64,000 nucleotides of DNA from Brachybacterium sp. EE-P12 (GTDB lineage Bacteria; Actinomycetota; Actinomycetes; Actinomycetales; Dermabacteraceae), in NCBI RefSeq assembly GCF_003711805.1, contig NZ_QXCP01000006.1, positions 248,001-312,000 of the forward strand, given 5' to 3'. Positions 37,744 through 46,761 of this stretch are shown here, in pieces (the stretch's first letter is position 1; the number at the start of each line of letters is the position of its first letter). The notes beneath the pieces were generated by a model. It was not told the DNA's origin. It worked only from the letters and a program-made list of their open reading frames with translations, and searched no databases. The translations under genes and the position numbers were made by a program.

Positions 37744-39444
37744 ATGGACGTGGAGATTCTCGAGCTGGTCGCCGTCGTGGCCGTGCTCGTGATCGTCGCG
37801 GCCTCCTATTTCGCCTCGAAGTTCGGCCTGGCCACCCCGATCGTGCTGGTGGTGCTCGGCCTGGGGCTGAGCCTGCTGCCGGGGATGCCGCACATCGAAC
37901 CCGACCCCGAGCTGATCCTGGCCGTCGTGCTGCCCCCGCTGCTGTACTCGGCCGCGGTGAACATGCCGGTGGTCGACTTCCGCCGCGACCTGCGCACCAT
38001 CGGGGCGCTGTCGGTGGTGCTGGTGCTGGTCTCCGCCTTCGGCACCGGGGCGCTGCTGTGGTGGATCTTCCCCGACCTCGGCTTCGCCGCGGCGGTCGCC
38101 GTGGGCGCCGTGATCAGCCCGCCGGACGCGGTGGCCGCGACCTCGATCGGCAAGCGGCTCGGCCTGCCGCCTCGCCTGCTGACCATCCTCGAGGGGGAGG
38201 GCCTGGTCAACGACGCCACGGCGCTCGTGCTGCTGCGCACCGCCGTGGCCGCGACGGCGGGGGCCTTCTCCTTCTGGGAGGCGGCCGGCTCCTTCGCCTA
38301 CGCGGTCGCCGTCGCGGTGGTCATCGGAGCAGTGGTGGGCGCGGTCGCAGTGCAGGTCCGCTCCCGCATCGCCCAGCCCACCCTGACCACGGCGATCTCC
38401 TTCGTCGTCCCCTTCCTCGCGTTCCTGCCGGCCGAGTCCGCCGGCGCCTCGGGGGTCCTCGCCGTGGTCGCCGCCGGGCTCGCCACCGGGGCGAGCGGCG
38501 TGCGGCGCCTGAGCGCCCCGGACCGCAACGCCGAGCGCATCAACTGGCTCACCGCCCAGATGCTGCTCGAGAACGGGGTGTTCCTGCTGATGGGGCTGCA
38601 GCTGCGCGCCCTCGTGGTCGACGTCCAGGGAGCCGGCCTCTCCGTCGCCGACTCCGTGTGGATCGGCCTGGCGATGGTGGCGGCGCTCGTGGTGATCCGG
38701 GGCGTGTTCGTCGCCCCGGTGATCCTCACCGCGCGCAGGCGCCGCTCCGGGCACGAGGAGAAGGCGCGGAGGTTCGAGGAGATCCTCACCCAGGTCTCGA
38801 ACGACGAGCGCTTCCAGCAGCATCCCCGCGGCGCCCGCATTGAACGGTGGCTGCAGCGCAACCAGGCCGACGCCCGGTTCTACGCGGGCAACGGCCTGGG
38901 CTGGCGGGGCGGGGCGGTGCTCGCCTGGTCGGGCATGCGCGGCGTGGTCACGCTCGCCGCCGCGCAGTCGCTCCCGCTGGACTTCCCCTACCGCTCCCAG
39001 CTGATCCTGCTCGCCTTCGTGGTGGCGCTCGTGACGCTCGTGGGACAAGGCGGGACGCTGCCGCTGCTCATCCGGGTGCTCGGGATCCGCGGCACCGACC
39101 AGGAGACGGCGCACCGCGAGCTCTCGCTGCTGCTCGGCGAGATGCGCCAGGCCGCGACCGGGCAGGTCCTCGACAACCCCGACCTGCACCGCCGCGACGG
39201 CGAACGCTTCGACGACGAGGTGCTGGAGAAGGTGCGCGCCCTCTACTCCCGCCGCGACGAGGCCGTCCCCCAGGCGAGCGCCGACACGCTCGGCGCCCAG
39301 ATCCCGGAGCTGAACCAGCTCCTGCTCGAGGTGGAGCAGGACGCGCTGAACGAGGCGCGCTCGATCGGTGCCTACGACTCCCGCACCATCGCGGCCGCCC
39401 AGCGCGTGCTCGACGCCGCCGCCACGCGGCGCGGCGCGCACTGA
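37744..39444 (+). CDS. Na+/H+ antiporter, CPA1/NhaP type
   Basis: A 566-residue protein with about 12 helices over the first 420 residues and a hydrophilic C-terminal tail of about 120. GAVISPPDAVAATSIGKRLGLP carries the conserved Asp of the CPA1 ion site, and EGEGLVNDATALVLLRTAV is the paired motif. WSGMRGVVTLAAAQSLPL is the standard late motif. TAGACT 6 bases before ATG marks a likely leaderless start. Role: sodium and pH homeostasis. Confidence 0.93.
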   Translation: MDVEILELVAVVAVLVIVAASYFASKFGLATPIVLVVLGLGLSLLPGMPHIEPDPELILAVVLPPLLYSAAVNMPVVDFRRDLRTIGALSVVLVLVSAFGTGALLWWIFPDLGFAAAVAVGAVISPPDAVAATSIGKRLGLPPRLLTILEGEGLVNDATALVLLRTAVAATAGAFSFWEAAGSFAYAVAVAVVIGAVVGAVAVQVRSRIAQPTLTTAISFVVPFLAFLPAESAGASGVLAVVAAGLATGASGVRRLSAPDRNAERINWLTAQMLLENGVFLLMGLQLRALVVDVQGAGLSVADSVWIGLAMVAALVVIRGVFVAPVILTARRRRSGHEEKARRFEEILTQVSNDERFQQHPRGARIERWLQRNQADARFYAGNGLGWRGGAVLAWSGMRGVVTLAAAQSLPLDFPYRSQLILLAFVVALVTLVGQGGTLPLLIRVLGIRGTDQETAHRELSLLLGEMRQAATGQVLDNPDLHRRDGERFDDEVLEKVRALYSRRDEAVPQASADTLGAQIPELNQLLLEVEQDALNEARSIGAYDSRTIAAAQRVLDAAATRRGAH

Positions 39445-39490
39445 TGCCGCGACGCTGGCACGGCGCGGCGCGGGGCGTCATGCTGGGGAC

Positions 39491-40777
39491 ATGGCCCAGG
39501 AGGAGCACGAGCAGGCGGAGCGGGAGCAGCTGCTGTCCGAGTACGGCGCCCGACGCCTCGCGACGGACGCCGACGCCCCCGCCGCCGAGGAGATCCGCAC
39601 CCTGGAGACCCTGCTGCGGCTGAAGGCGGATCGGCTCGGCAGCCCCTCCCCGGGGCTGTGGACCGCGCAGCAGACCCGTGCGCTGCTCACCGACGTCGTG
39701 CCCCGCACCGTCGTCCAGCCCCGCGAGCAGCTCATGGACATGGTCCCCGCGCTGCGGCGCCTGTTCGGCTTCCTCGACGAGACGGGTCGCTGGGAGGCGG
39801 GGTCGATGCGGCGGGAGGAGGTGCCGCAGCTGCTGGACGAGCTCGAGTTCGCGGCGCTCGAGGCGGCCGACGACCCCACCCGCCGGTCCTGGTCCACGAA
39901 CGTCCTCGGCCACGGGCTCGCTCTGGGCGTCGACCTCGAGGACCAGGACGAGCTCGCGGACTACCTGCACTGGTTCCACGCGCTCCCGGACCGGGAGCGG
40001 CTCGCCATCTCGGGGACCGGGCGCCTCGAGCGGCCCTCGGCGCCCTTCGATCCGCTGCGGGAGCGTGCGCAGCGACTGCGGGACGAGGAGGAGGACGCCT
40101 GGCCGTGGTTCCTGCCCCCGCTCGAGGACGACGGCCGGCCGCTCGGCGAGCTCGACGCGCAGGACGACGTCGACGCCTACCTGGACTGCCCGCTCGTGGT
40201 GCGTGCGGGGATCGTGCTCGAGGCCGTGGGGGAGGGCTGCCGCGCCACGGCGACGGGCGGCCTCGGACGGGCCGAGACCGAGGCGCTGCTGGAGCGGCTG
40301 GGCCTCGCCGCCGGCGCCCGCAGCCTCTGGGACCGTCCGGAGCTCGCTGGTGTGTGGACCACCCTGCTGGACGGAGGCTGGCTCGAGCTCACCGGAGGCA
40401 CGGTCCGCGCCGTGCCGGGGCCGGTGCCCGCCGCAGGGCCGGAGGACGGCGAGGCGTTCGTGGAGTTCGGGCATGCGGTGATCACGGCCGCGCTGCTGGG
40501 CCGGGAGGCGCGCAGCGCGGAGGACGGCGGCTTCCGCGGCATGCCGGACACGATCGCCGCGCTCCTCGTCGCCTGCGGGGAGAACGGGCTGCGCCTGCCG
40601 CCCGGGCCGGAGCGCTCCCCGGGGGCGCGGGACGGCGCCGCTCTCGCGGGCCTTCTCCGCGTGCTGCACGATCTCGGCGACCTCGTCGACTGCGGGGTGC
40701 TCACCCACGAGGACGGGATCTTCCGCGGCGGTCCGGCGGTGATGCTCGCGCTGGTCGGGCTGCTGCGTCGCGACTGA
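39491..40777 (+). CDS. Uncharacterised soluble protein
   Basis: A 428-residue protein I do not recognise. It has no signal or membrane helix; it is Leu/Glu/Arg rich and predicted mostly helical. Visible blocks include TVVQPREQLMDMVPALRRLFGFLDETGRW and repeats of short acidic-Leu patterns. The C-terminal part (VEFGHAVITAALLGREARSAED) reads like paired helical repeats. ATG at 39491 is the first sensible start after the antiporter and has no Shine-Dalgarno; CATGCT lies 6 bases before it, a weak leaderless signal. It may be cotranscribed with the antiporter. Confidence 0.72.
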   Translation: MAQEEHEQAEREQLLSEYGARRLATDADAPAAEEIRTLETLLRLKADRLGSPSPGLWTAQQTRALLTDVVPRTVVQPREQLMDMVPALRRLFGFLDETGRWEAGSMRREEVPQLLDELEFAALEAADDPTRRSWSTNVLGHGLALGVDLEDQDELADYLHWFHALPDRERLAISGTGRLERPSAPFDPLRERAQRLRDEEEDAWPWFLPPLEDDGRPLGELDAQDDVDAYLDCPLVVRAGIVLEAVGEGCRATATGGLGRAETEALLERLGLAAGARSLWDRPELAGVWTTLLDGGWLELTGGTVRAVPGPVPAAGPEDGEAFVEFGHAVITAALLGREARSAEDGGFRGMPDTIAALLVACGENGLRLPPGPERSPGARDGAALAGLLRVLHDLGDLVDCGVLTHEDGIFRGGPAVMLALVGLLRRD

Positions 40778-40839
40778 CCTCGGAGACGTCCGGAATGTGA
40801 GCTGTTGCACAGTTGTCCGCTCTGCTCTGCGGTGAGGGC

Positions 40840-41048
40840 ATGGCCACTCCCGGTGCCCGCCCGTCCGTCCCGCCGTCCGCCGCCTCCGGATCCTCGCCAT
40901 CACCGTCGTCGGCGCCCTCGCCGTGCTCGCGTTCCTCGCGTCCCTGCTGATCGGCGGCCCGACGGGGGAGACGCTGAACACCGTCGCCGGCGGGCTCGGG
41001 ATCGTGTGCGCCGCGATCGGCGTGCTTCTTCCGCTGACCAGCAGCTGA
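40840..41048 (+). pseudogene. Possible frameshifted small two-helix membrane protein
   Basis: ATG at 40840 follows GTGAGGGC and opens MATPGARPSVPPS, but this frame stops after 37 codons. From about 40875 the neighbouring frame codes a clean membrane segment (LRILAITVVGALAVLAFLAS), then PTGETLNTVAGGLG and a second helix to TSS-stop at 41048, with no start codon of its own before the helix. Joining the two with a one- or two-base indel gives a typical small membrane protein of about 65 residues. Either a true frameshift or a sequence error. The rest of the 40778-41231 gap holds the RAE element and no other gene. Confidence 0.4.
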
Positions 41049-41139
41049 GGATCGACCGACGCCGACGACCGGCTCCGTCGCGCGGTGGGCGCCGACGCCG
41101 CAGCGCCCCCTGGCGCGCCCCCAGCCTAAGCCCTGGTGG

Positions 41140-41159
41140 GGGGCTTGCGGCAAGGCCCC
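41140..41159. promoter_or_regulatory. Rifamycin-associated element (RAE) upstream of helR
   Basis: GGGGCTTGCGGCAAGGCCCC matches, from memory, the rifamycin-associated element reported upstream of actinobacterial rifamycin-inactivating genes and helR. CTTGC/GCAAG form the central dyad. TTGCGG inside it could serve as a -35 box for CAGACT at 41170-41175 (spacer about 19). It lies 72 bases before the helR start. Confidence 0.8.
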
Positions 41160-41231
41160 CTCGGGACGTCAGACTCTCCCCTCGCATCGCGACGCCGCGC
41201 GATGCGTCCGACCCGGAACCTCAGGGGAGCC

Positions 41232-43449
41232 ATGCCGACACAGACCACCGCCGCGCGCGGCCCGCACACACTCTTCGACCTTCCCGCGCGGCTCGCCGCC
41301 AAGGCCGCGCCCCGTCGCATCGCCGACGACGAGGAGCAGCTGCACCGGATCGACCTCGCGCTCGAGGCCGCCTTCGCCGCGACCGAGCGCGAGCTCGCCG
41401 CGGACCTGGCGCGCGGTGCCGACGGGGCCCAGGGCCGCGTCGAGCGCGAGGCGCGGGTCGACCACGCACGACGACGCCTGCGCGGACTGGAGGGGATCCG
41501 TGACGGCGCGGTGCTGGGGCGGATGATCCCGGCCGACGGCTCTCCCGCCCTCTACATCGGACGGCGCGGGGTGCACGACGCCGAGGGACGGGTGCTGATG
41601 ATCGACTGGCGCACCGAGGCGGCGCGCCCCTTCTTCGCCGCGACGCGCGCCGAGCCCCTCGGCCTCGCCTCGCGCCGCCGCTACCGCTGGGCCGGCGGCC
41701 TCGTGCGGGACTACTGGGACGAGGTGCTCGACCCCGGAGCGACGGCGCACGCGCCCGAGGCGCTCAGCCCCGACGAGGACTCCGCCCTGCACGAGCTGCT
41801 CGGCCGCGCGCGCACGACGCGGATGGACAGCATGCTGGGCACCCTCGCCGCGGAGCAGGACGCGATCGTCCGGGCACCGGCGCGGGGACCGCTCGTCGTC
41901 GACGGCGGACCCGGCACGGGCAAGACCGTCGTCGCGCTGCACCGTGCGGCCTACCTGCTCCACGAGGACCCGCACCTCGCGGGAGGCCGGGGAAGGCTCC
42001 TCGTGGTGGGCCCCCATCGGCCCTATCTCCACCACATCGCCGACGTCCTGCCGGGGCTCGGCGAGGAGGGGGTGCTCACCCTGCACCCTCGTCGAGATGG
42101 TCCCCGAGGGCGAGCATGCTGCGCCGGAGGACGACGCCGCGCTCGCGAGGCTCAAGGGCGGCGCCGGGATGCTCGCAGCGATCGAGCGCGCGGTCGCGCT
42201 CCACGAGCGGCCCCCGCAGGAGACGCTGCTCCTCGAGACCCCCTGGGGCGTCGTCCACCTCGACGCGGCCGACTGGGGCGACGCCTTCGCCGCCGCCACG
42301 GGCCTGCCCCATGACGAGGGGCACGATCCGATCCTGGAGGAGCTCTCCGAGATCGTCTCGTCACGACTGGACGCGGAGCGCGGACGGTCGGTCGCCCCCG
42401 AGGAGGTGCGCTCGGCGCTCGAGCGGGACGAGGAACTGCGGCAGGAGCTGCGGAGCAGCTGGCCCCTGCTGGGAGCCGACGACCTCCTCGCCGAGCTCTA
42501 CACGTCCCCCGAGCTCCTCGGGCGCTGCGCCCCGGACCTCTCCGCGAAGCAGGTCCGCTCCCTCCAGCGCACGGAGCCGCGCGAGTGGACCCTCTCCGAC
42601 CTGCCGCTGCTGGACGCGGCCCGCCACCGTCTGGGCGATCCCGAGACGGAGCAGGAGCGGAGCCGCGGCCGAGCCCTGCAGCAGGACCTTCTGGAGGAGG
42701 TGGAGTTCGGCCTCGAAGAGATGATCGCCACGGACTCCTCCGAGATGCAGGTGCTGTCGATGCTGCGCGGCGCCGACATGCAGCAGGCCCTCGCGGACCG
42801 GGCGGTGGTCGACGTGCCGCCGCCGGACCGGCTCTCCGGTCCGTTCGCGCACATCGTCGTCGACGAGGCGCAGGAGCTGGACCTCGCGCAGTGGGCGATG
42901 GTGACGCGGCGCTGCCCCTCCCGCAGCCTGACGCTCGTGGGGGATCCGGCCCAGTCCGGGCAGGGGGACGGCGGCTGGGACGGCCTCCTGGGGCCGGTCG
43001 GGCTGACGGGGGCGCGCATCGCACGCCTCGGCCTGAACTACCGCACCCCCTCCGAGATCATGGACGTGGCGGCTGAGGCTCTGCACGAGGCCCGTCCCGG
43101 GGCAGAGGTGCCGCTGTCGATCCGCAGCACCGGGGTGCCCGTGCGCCACGCTTCCCTCGAGCGGCTCCGGGAGGAGCTGGACGCCTGGCTGGGGAGTCAT
43201 GCGGAGGGCACCGTCGGCGTGCTCGGGGCCGAGCACGTGCTCGACGTGCTCGCGGGGACGGTTCGGCGGGCCGGGCCCCGGGTCCGCGCCCTGACCCCGG
43301 ATCTCTCCCGCGGCCTCGAGTTCGACCTCGTGGTGCTCGCGCGCCCGGACGCCCTCGGGGCGGGGGCGTCCGGGGCCGCGGCGCGCTATGTCGCGATGAC
43401 CCGGGCGACGGCCGAGCTGCTGATCCTCGCGGACCCGGTCACCCCGTGA
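41232..43449 (+). pseudogene. helR: RNA polymerase recycling helicase-like protein HelR/HelD, frameshifted
   Basis: Repaired, this would be about 738 residues. The first frame (41232 to about 42080) has ALYIGRRGVHDAEGRVLMIDWRTEAARPFF, a HelD hallmark, and Walker A GGPGTGKT near 225-232. At 42077-42085 (gtgctcaccctgcaccc) the reading moves to the next frame: one extra C turns VLTCTLVEMVPEG into a path that stops at 42314. The second frame continues to 43449 with VVDEAQELDLAQW (Walker B), LNYRTPSEIMD and YVAMTRATAELLIL. HelR displaces rifamycin from RNA polymerase in Streptomyces. AGGGGA precedes the ATG. Either a recent inactivating mutation or an assembly error. Confidence 0.85.
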
Positions 43450-43465
43450 GGGCGGACTGCGGGGT
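43441..43465. terminator. Short hairpin between convergent helR and peptide transporter
   Basis: ACCCCG (43441-43446) pairs with CGGGGT (43460-43465) around a 13-base loop in the 21-base gap between the two convergent stops. A weak candidate bidirectional terminator. Confidence 0.35.
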
Positions 43466-43470
43466 CGAGA

Positions 43471-45009
43471 TCAGCGCACCCCGCGCATGGCCCGACCGAC
43501 GGGCTTCGCCACCAGCAGCATGAGCACGCCGATCGTGATGGTCACGGCGCCGAGGGTGCCGAAGTAGCCGACCTCGTTCTCGGCGGAGTAGAAGCCCGCG
43601 AGCGCGCCGGAGAGCGCGGTGCCCAGCGCCACCGACAGGTTGTACAGCGCCATCATCATCACCGGGTAGGAGCGCGGCGCGAGCTTCGTGGCCAGGGAGA
43701 GGCCGACGGGGGAGAGCCACAGCTCGCCGACCGTCGCCACCAGCATGATCATCCCGATCCACAGCACCGGCACCGAGACCACGGCGGCCATCGGCAGGAA
43801 CAGCAGGAAGGCCGAGCCCATGAGCATGATGCCCACGCCGAACTTGCGCGGAGTGATCGGCTGGCGGGTGCCGAGCTTCGTCCACAGCGCCGCCATCACG
43901 GGGGCGAGCACGATGATGAAGAAGGGGTTGAAGGACTGGACCCAGGAGATCGGCATCTCCCAGCCCAGGATCTCGCGGTTCAGCCGCGTGTCCGAGTACA
44001 GGGTGATCACCGTGAACTGCTGCTGGAACAGCGCGAAGAACGCAGCGGTGCCGATGAACAGCGGGATGAAGGAGAGCACGCGCGAGTGCTCGTCGGCGTC
44101 GAGCTTCTTCGAGGCCAGCAGGATCGCGAAGATGACGATCGCGCCGAGGACCGACAGGCCCGCTACGACCGTGGCGAGGTTCCCGGCGTTGAGCACGCCG
44201 GTCACGGCCAGCAGCACCACGAGCACGACGACGCCGAGGCCGATCAGCGCCCAGAGGGGACGCTGCGCACGGGGGAGCGGATCGGGCACGGAGTGCACGC
44301 TCTCGGGCAGGCCCTTGCGGGTCAGCACGTACTGGAGCAGGCCCACGGCCATGCCGACGGCGGCGAGGCCGAAGCCGAGGTGGAAGCCCCAGAGCTGCTG
44401 CGCGAGACCGGTCACCAGCGGGCCGATCAGACCACCGATGTTGATGCCCATGTAGTAGATGGAGAAGCCGGCGTCGCGGCGCGGGTCGTCCCGCGTGTAC
44501 AGGGAGCCGACCAGGGTGGCCGCGGTCGACTTCAGACCGCCCGAGCCCACGCCCACGAGCAGCAGGCCGAGCCCGAGGCCGACCACGCCGGGTACGAGCG
44601 CGAGCGCGATGTGGCCGAACATGATCATCACGGCGGAGGAGAAGAGCGTCTTCTCGGGGCCGAGCAGGCGGTCCGAGACCAGCGCGCCGAGGATCGAGAA
44701 GAGGTAGACGGAGCCGCCGTACGCGCCGACGATGCCGAGGGCGACGTTCTCGTCGATGCCGAGACCGCCGTCGGCCGCGGCGAAGTACATGTAGATCGCG
44801 AGGATGCCCTGCATGCCGTAGAAGCTGAAACGCTCCCACAGCTCGACGCTGAAGAGGTTCGCGAGCGGGCCGGGCTGGCCCATGAAGCTGCGTCCGCTGG
44901 GGTTGTGCGCCTCGGGCGTGTCGGCGGGCTCCGCGGCGACCCCGCCGCCGGCGCCGCCGACGGGGTCAGAGGGCGCGGGCGTGGGAGCTGAGGCTGTCGG
45001 AGGATTCAC
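43471..45009 (-). CDS. POT-family proton-coupled oligopeptide transporter
   Basis: A 512-residue protein with about 14 helices after a 45-residue Pro/Ala-rich cytoplasmic start. The POT motif ELWERFSFYGMQGILAIYM appears in helix 1 (ExxERFxYYG), and helix 5 has FSIYYMGINIGGLIGP. QQQFTVITLYSDTRLNR and the late GELWLSPVGLSLATKLAP are also family marks. GTG start with AGGA about 9 bases upstream. It imports di- and tripeptides, a function overlapping the ABC system at the left edge. Confidence 0.93.
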   Translation of the reverse strand: MNPPTASAPTPAPSDPVGGAGGGVAAEPADTPEAHNPSGRSFMGQPGPLANLFSVELWERFSFYGMQGILAIYMYFAAADGGLGIDENVALGIVGAYGGSVYLFSILGALVSDRLLGPEKTLFSSAVMIMFGHIALALVPGVVGLGLGLLLVGVGSGGLKSTAATLVGSLYTRDDPRRDAGFSIYYMGINIGGLIGPLVTGLAQQLWGFHLGFGLAAVGMAVGLLQYVLTRKGLPESVHSVPDPLPRAQRPLWALIGLGVVVLVVLLAVTGVLNAGNLATVVAGLSVLGAIVIFAILLASKKLDADEHSRVLSFIPLFIGTAAFFALFQQQFTVITLYSDTRLNREILGWEMPISWVQSFNPFFIIVLAPVMAALWTKLGTRQPITPRKFGVGIMLMGSAFLLFLPMAAVVSVPVLWIGMIMLVATVGELWLSPVGLSLATKLAPRSYPVMMMALYNLSVALGTALSGALAGFYSAENEVGYFGTLGAVTITIGVLMLLVAKPVGRAMRGVR

Positions 45010-45135
45010 GGTGGTTCATCCTGCGCCACGGACCGTCACCGTGCAATGCAGCAGCGGGTGGGTGTGAGGTGACAGTCGTCGGGCGAAATGCGCGCTCCGC
45101 GGCCTCGCGGTGCGCACAATGCGTGATCCGATCGG

Positions 45136-46650
45136 TCAGATCGTCGGGTCGGCGGGCAGGGCGGGGGCGAGGTCCGGCATCGTGCGGATCCCGAACTCGC
45201 GCCGCAGCACGCGTCGCGCGGCGTGCCATCCGGACATGCCGTGCACGCCGGGACCGGGCGGGGTCGCCGAGGAGCACAGGTACCAGCCGGTCCCGCCGAG
45301 GCGATAGGGGTCCGGCAGCGGGGTGGGGCGGGCGATCATCCGCGCCATCGTCACCCGGCCCAGGGAGATGTCCCCACCCAGCAGCGCGGGGTTGTGCTGC
45401 TCCATCTCGGCGGCGGGGACGGCGCGGGAGGCGACGACGAGGTCGCGGAAGCCGGGGGCGAAGCGCTCGATCTGCGAGGTGATGCGCTCGGTGGGATCGG
45501 TCGGGTCGCCCTGCGGCGCGTGCGCGTAGGTCCACAGCGGCCGCAGCCCGTCCCGGATCCGGCTCGGGTCGGCGACCGCGGGATCGCTGACGAGAGTGAG
45601 GGGGCGGCGCGGGAAGCGTCCCGCGGCGACCTCCGCCTCGGTGGTCGCCATCTCCTCGCGGGTCCCGCCGAGGTGCTGGGTGCCGGCGCGGCCGACCTCC
45701 GCGTCCCGCCAGGGGACGGGCCCGGACAGGACGAAGTCGACCTTCGCGGCGGCGTCCCCGCGCGGGGTGCGGCGCAGCATCGACTCGAGGGAGCGGGGGA
45801 GCCGGGCTCCGAGGATCTCGGCGGCGACGGGCGCGGGGGCGTCCAGCAGCACGGCCGTGGCCGGCGGCACGTCGCGCCAGCTGCGCACGCGGTGCCCCGT
45901 GGTCAGGGTGCCGCCGTGGGCGCGGAGGTCCGCGAGCAGCGCCTCGGTGATCGACTGCGATCCGCCGACGGGCACCGGCCAGCCCTCGCCGTGGGCGATC
46001 GTCGCCAGGAGCGCCGCGGTGCCGCCGCTGAGGGCGAGGGAGGGCAGGCGCCCGATCGCATGGGCGGCGACCCCGGTCAGCAGGGCGCGGGCGCGCTCGG
46101 TGCGGAAGGGGAGGGACCAGGCGGGGGTGCCCTGCAGGGCCAGCAGCGAGGCGAACCGCGCCGCGACGGGCACGGCGCGCGGGGTGCGCAGGGCGGGGGG
46201 CAGCGAGCGCTTGTCGCCGAGGGCGAGCTCGACGACGAGGTCCTGCTCCCGGGCGAGGGCACCGAGCGTCGCCCGCCAGGCGGGTCCGTCGGCCCCGAGC
46301 CCCTCGGCGGTGCGCTCGGCGTCGTGCCAGGCGATCGCGGCGGGCTCGTCGTCCAGCGGCTGTGCGTAGGAGGCCTCGGGCGCGACCGTCCGCACGCCGC
46401 GGGAGGCGAGGTCGAAGGCGGCGAAGAAGGGGCTCGCGAGGGCGAGCGGATGCACGGCCGAGCAGATGTCGTGCACGATGCCCGGGGCGAGGCCGAGGTC
46501 GAGGGTGCGTGCACCGCCGCCCGGCGTGTCCTCCGCCTCGAGCACGTGGACCGCGAGGCCCGCCCGGGCGAGGGTGACCGCGGCGGCGAGGCCGTTGGGG
46601 CCCGAGCCCACCACGACGACGTCCGCCTCCGAGGTCGGGTGCGCGCTCAT
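45136..46650 (-). CDS. NAD(P)/FAD-dependent oxidoreductase, phytoene-desaturase-like
   Basis: A 504-residue flavoprotein of the CrtI-like family. It opens with DVVVVGSGPNGLAAAVTLARAG and the EAEDTPGGGARTLDL second motif. The C-terminal FAD block GGTGWYLCSSATPPGPGVHGMSGWHAARRVL is diagnostic of the family. No carotenoid genes lie nearby, so the substrate need not be a carotenoid. TAGGCT 7 bases before the ATG, with no Shine-Dalgarno, suggests a leaderless start; the promoter is divergent from the siderophore-interacting protein gene. Confidence 0.87.
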   Translation of the reverse strand: MSAHPTSEADVVVVGSGPNGLAAAVTLARAGLAVHVLEAEDTPGGGARTLDLGLAPGIVHDICSAVHPLALASPFFAAFDLASRGVRTVAPEASYAQPLDDEPAAIAWHDAERTAEGLGADGPAWRATLGALAREQDLVVELALGDKRSLPPALRTPRAVPVAARFASLLALQGTPAWSLPFRTERARALLTGVAAHAIGRLPSLALSGGTAALLATIAHGEGWPVPVGGSQSITEALLADLRAHGGTLTTGHRVRSWRDVPPATAVLLDAPAPVAAEILGARLPRSLESMLRRTPRGDAAAKVDFVLSGPVPWRDAEVGRAGTQHLGGTREEMATTEAEVAAGRFPRRPLTLVSDPAVADPSRIRDGLRPLWTYAHAPQGDPTDPTERITSQIERFAPGFRDLVVASRAVPAAEMEQHNPALLGGDISLGRVTMARMIARPTPLPDPYRLGGTGWYLCSSATPPGPGVHGMSGWHAARRVLRREFGIRTMPDLAPALPADPTI

Positions 46651-46724
46651 GACGGCCAGCCTAGACCGGTCGGGCGGCGGGACCGCGAGCGATCGTCCCG
46701 AGGCGTGGACGACGACCGTGCCCA

Positions 46725-46754
46725 TATTTACGTGACATCGAAGTAGCGTAATGT
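46725..46754 (+). promoter_or_regulatory. Promoter with TTACG/CGTAA dyad before siderophore-interacting protein gene
   Basis: TTTACG (46727-46732), 16 bases, TAATGT (46749-46754) form a good -35/-10 pair ending 7 bases before the ATG at 46762. TTACG (46728-46732) and CGTAA (46747-46751) are inverted arms lying on the two promoter boxes, so a repressor could block both. AT content is clearly above background. An iron-responsive repressor would fit the gene downstream (inference). Confidence 0.5.
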
Positions 46755-46761
46755 GGTGAGC

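Noticed and set aside
41201..41231. Alternative helR start at ATG 41201
   Set aside because: No ribosome binding site there; AGGGGA precedes the ATG at 41232 and the HelD homology begins after it.
45136..46650. Carotenoid biosynthesis locus
   Set aside because: Only one CrtI-like oxidoreductase is present with no crtB, crtE or cyclase genes in the neighbourhood.
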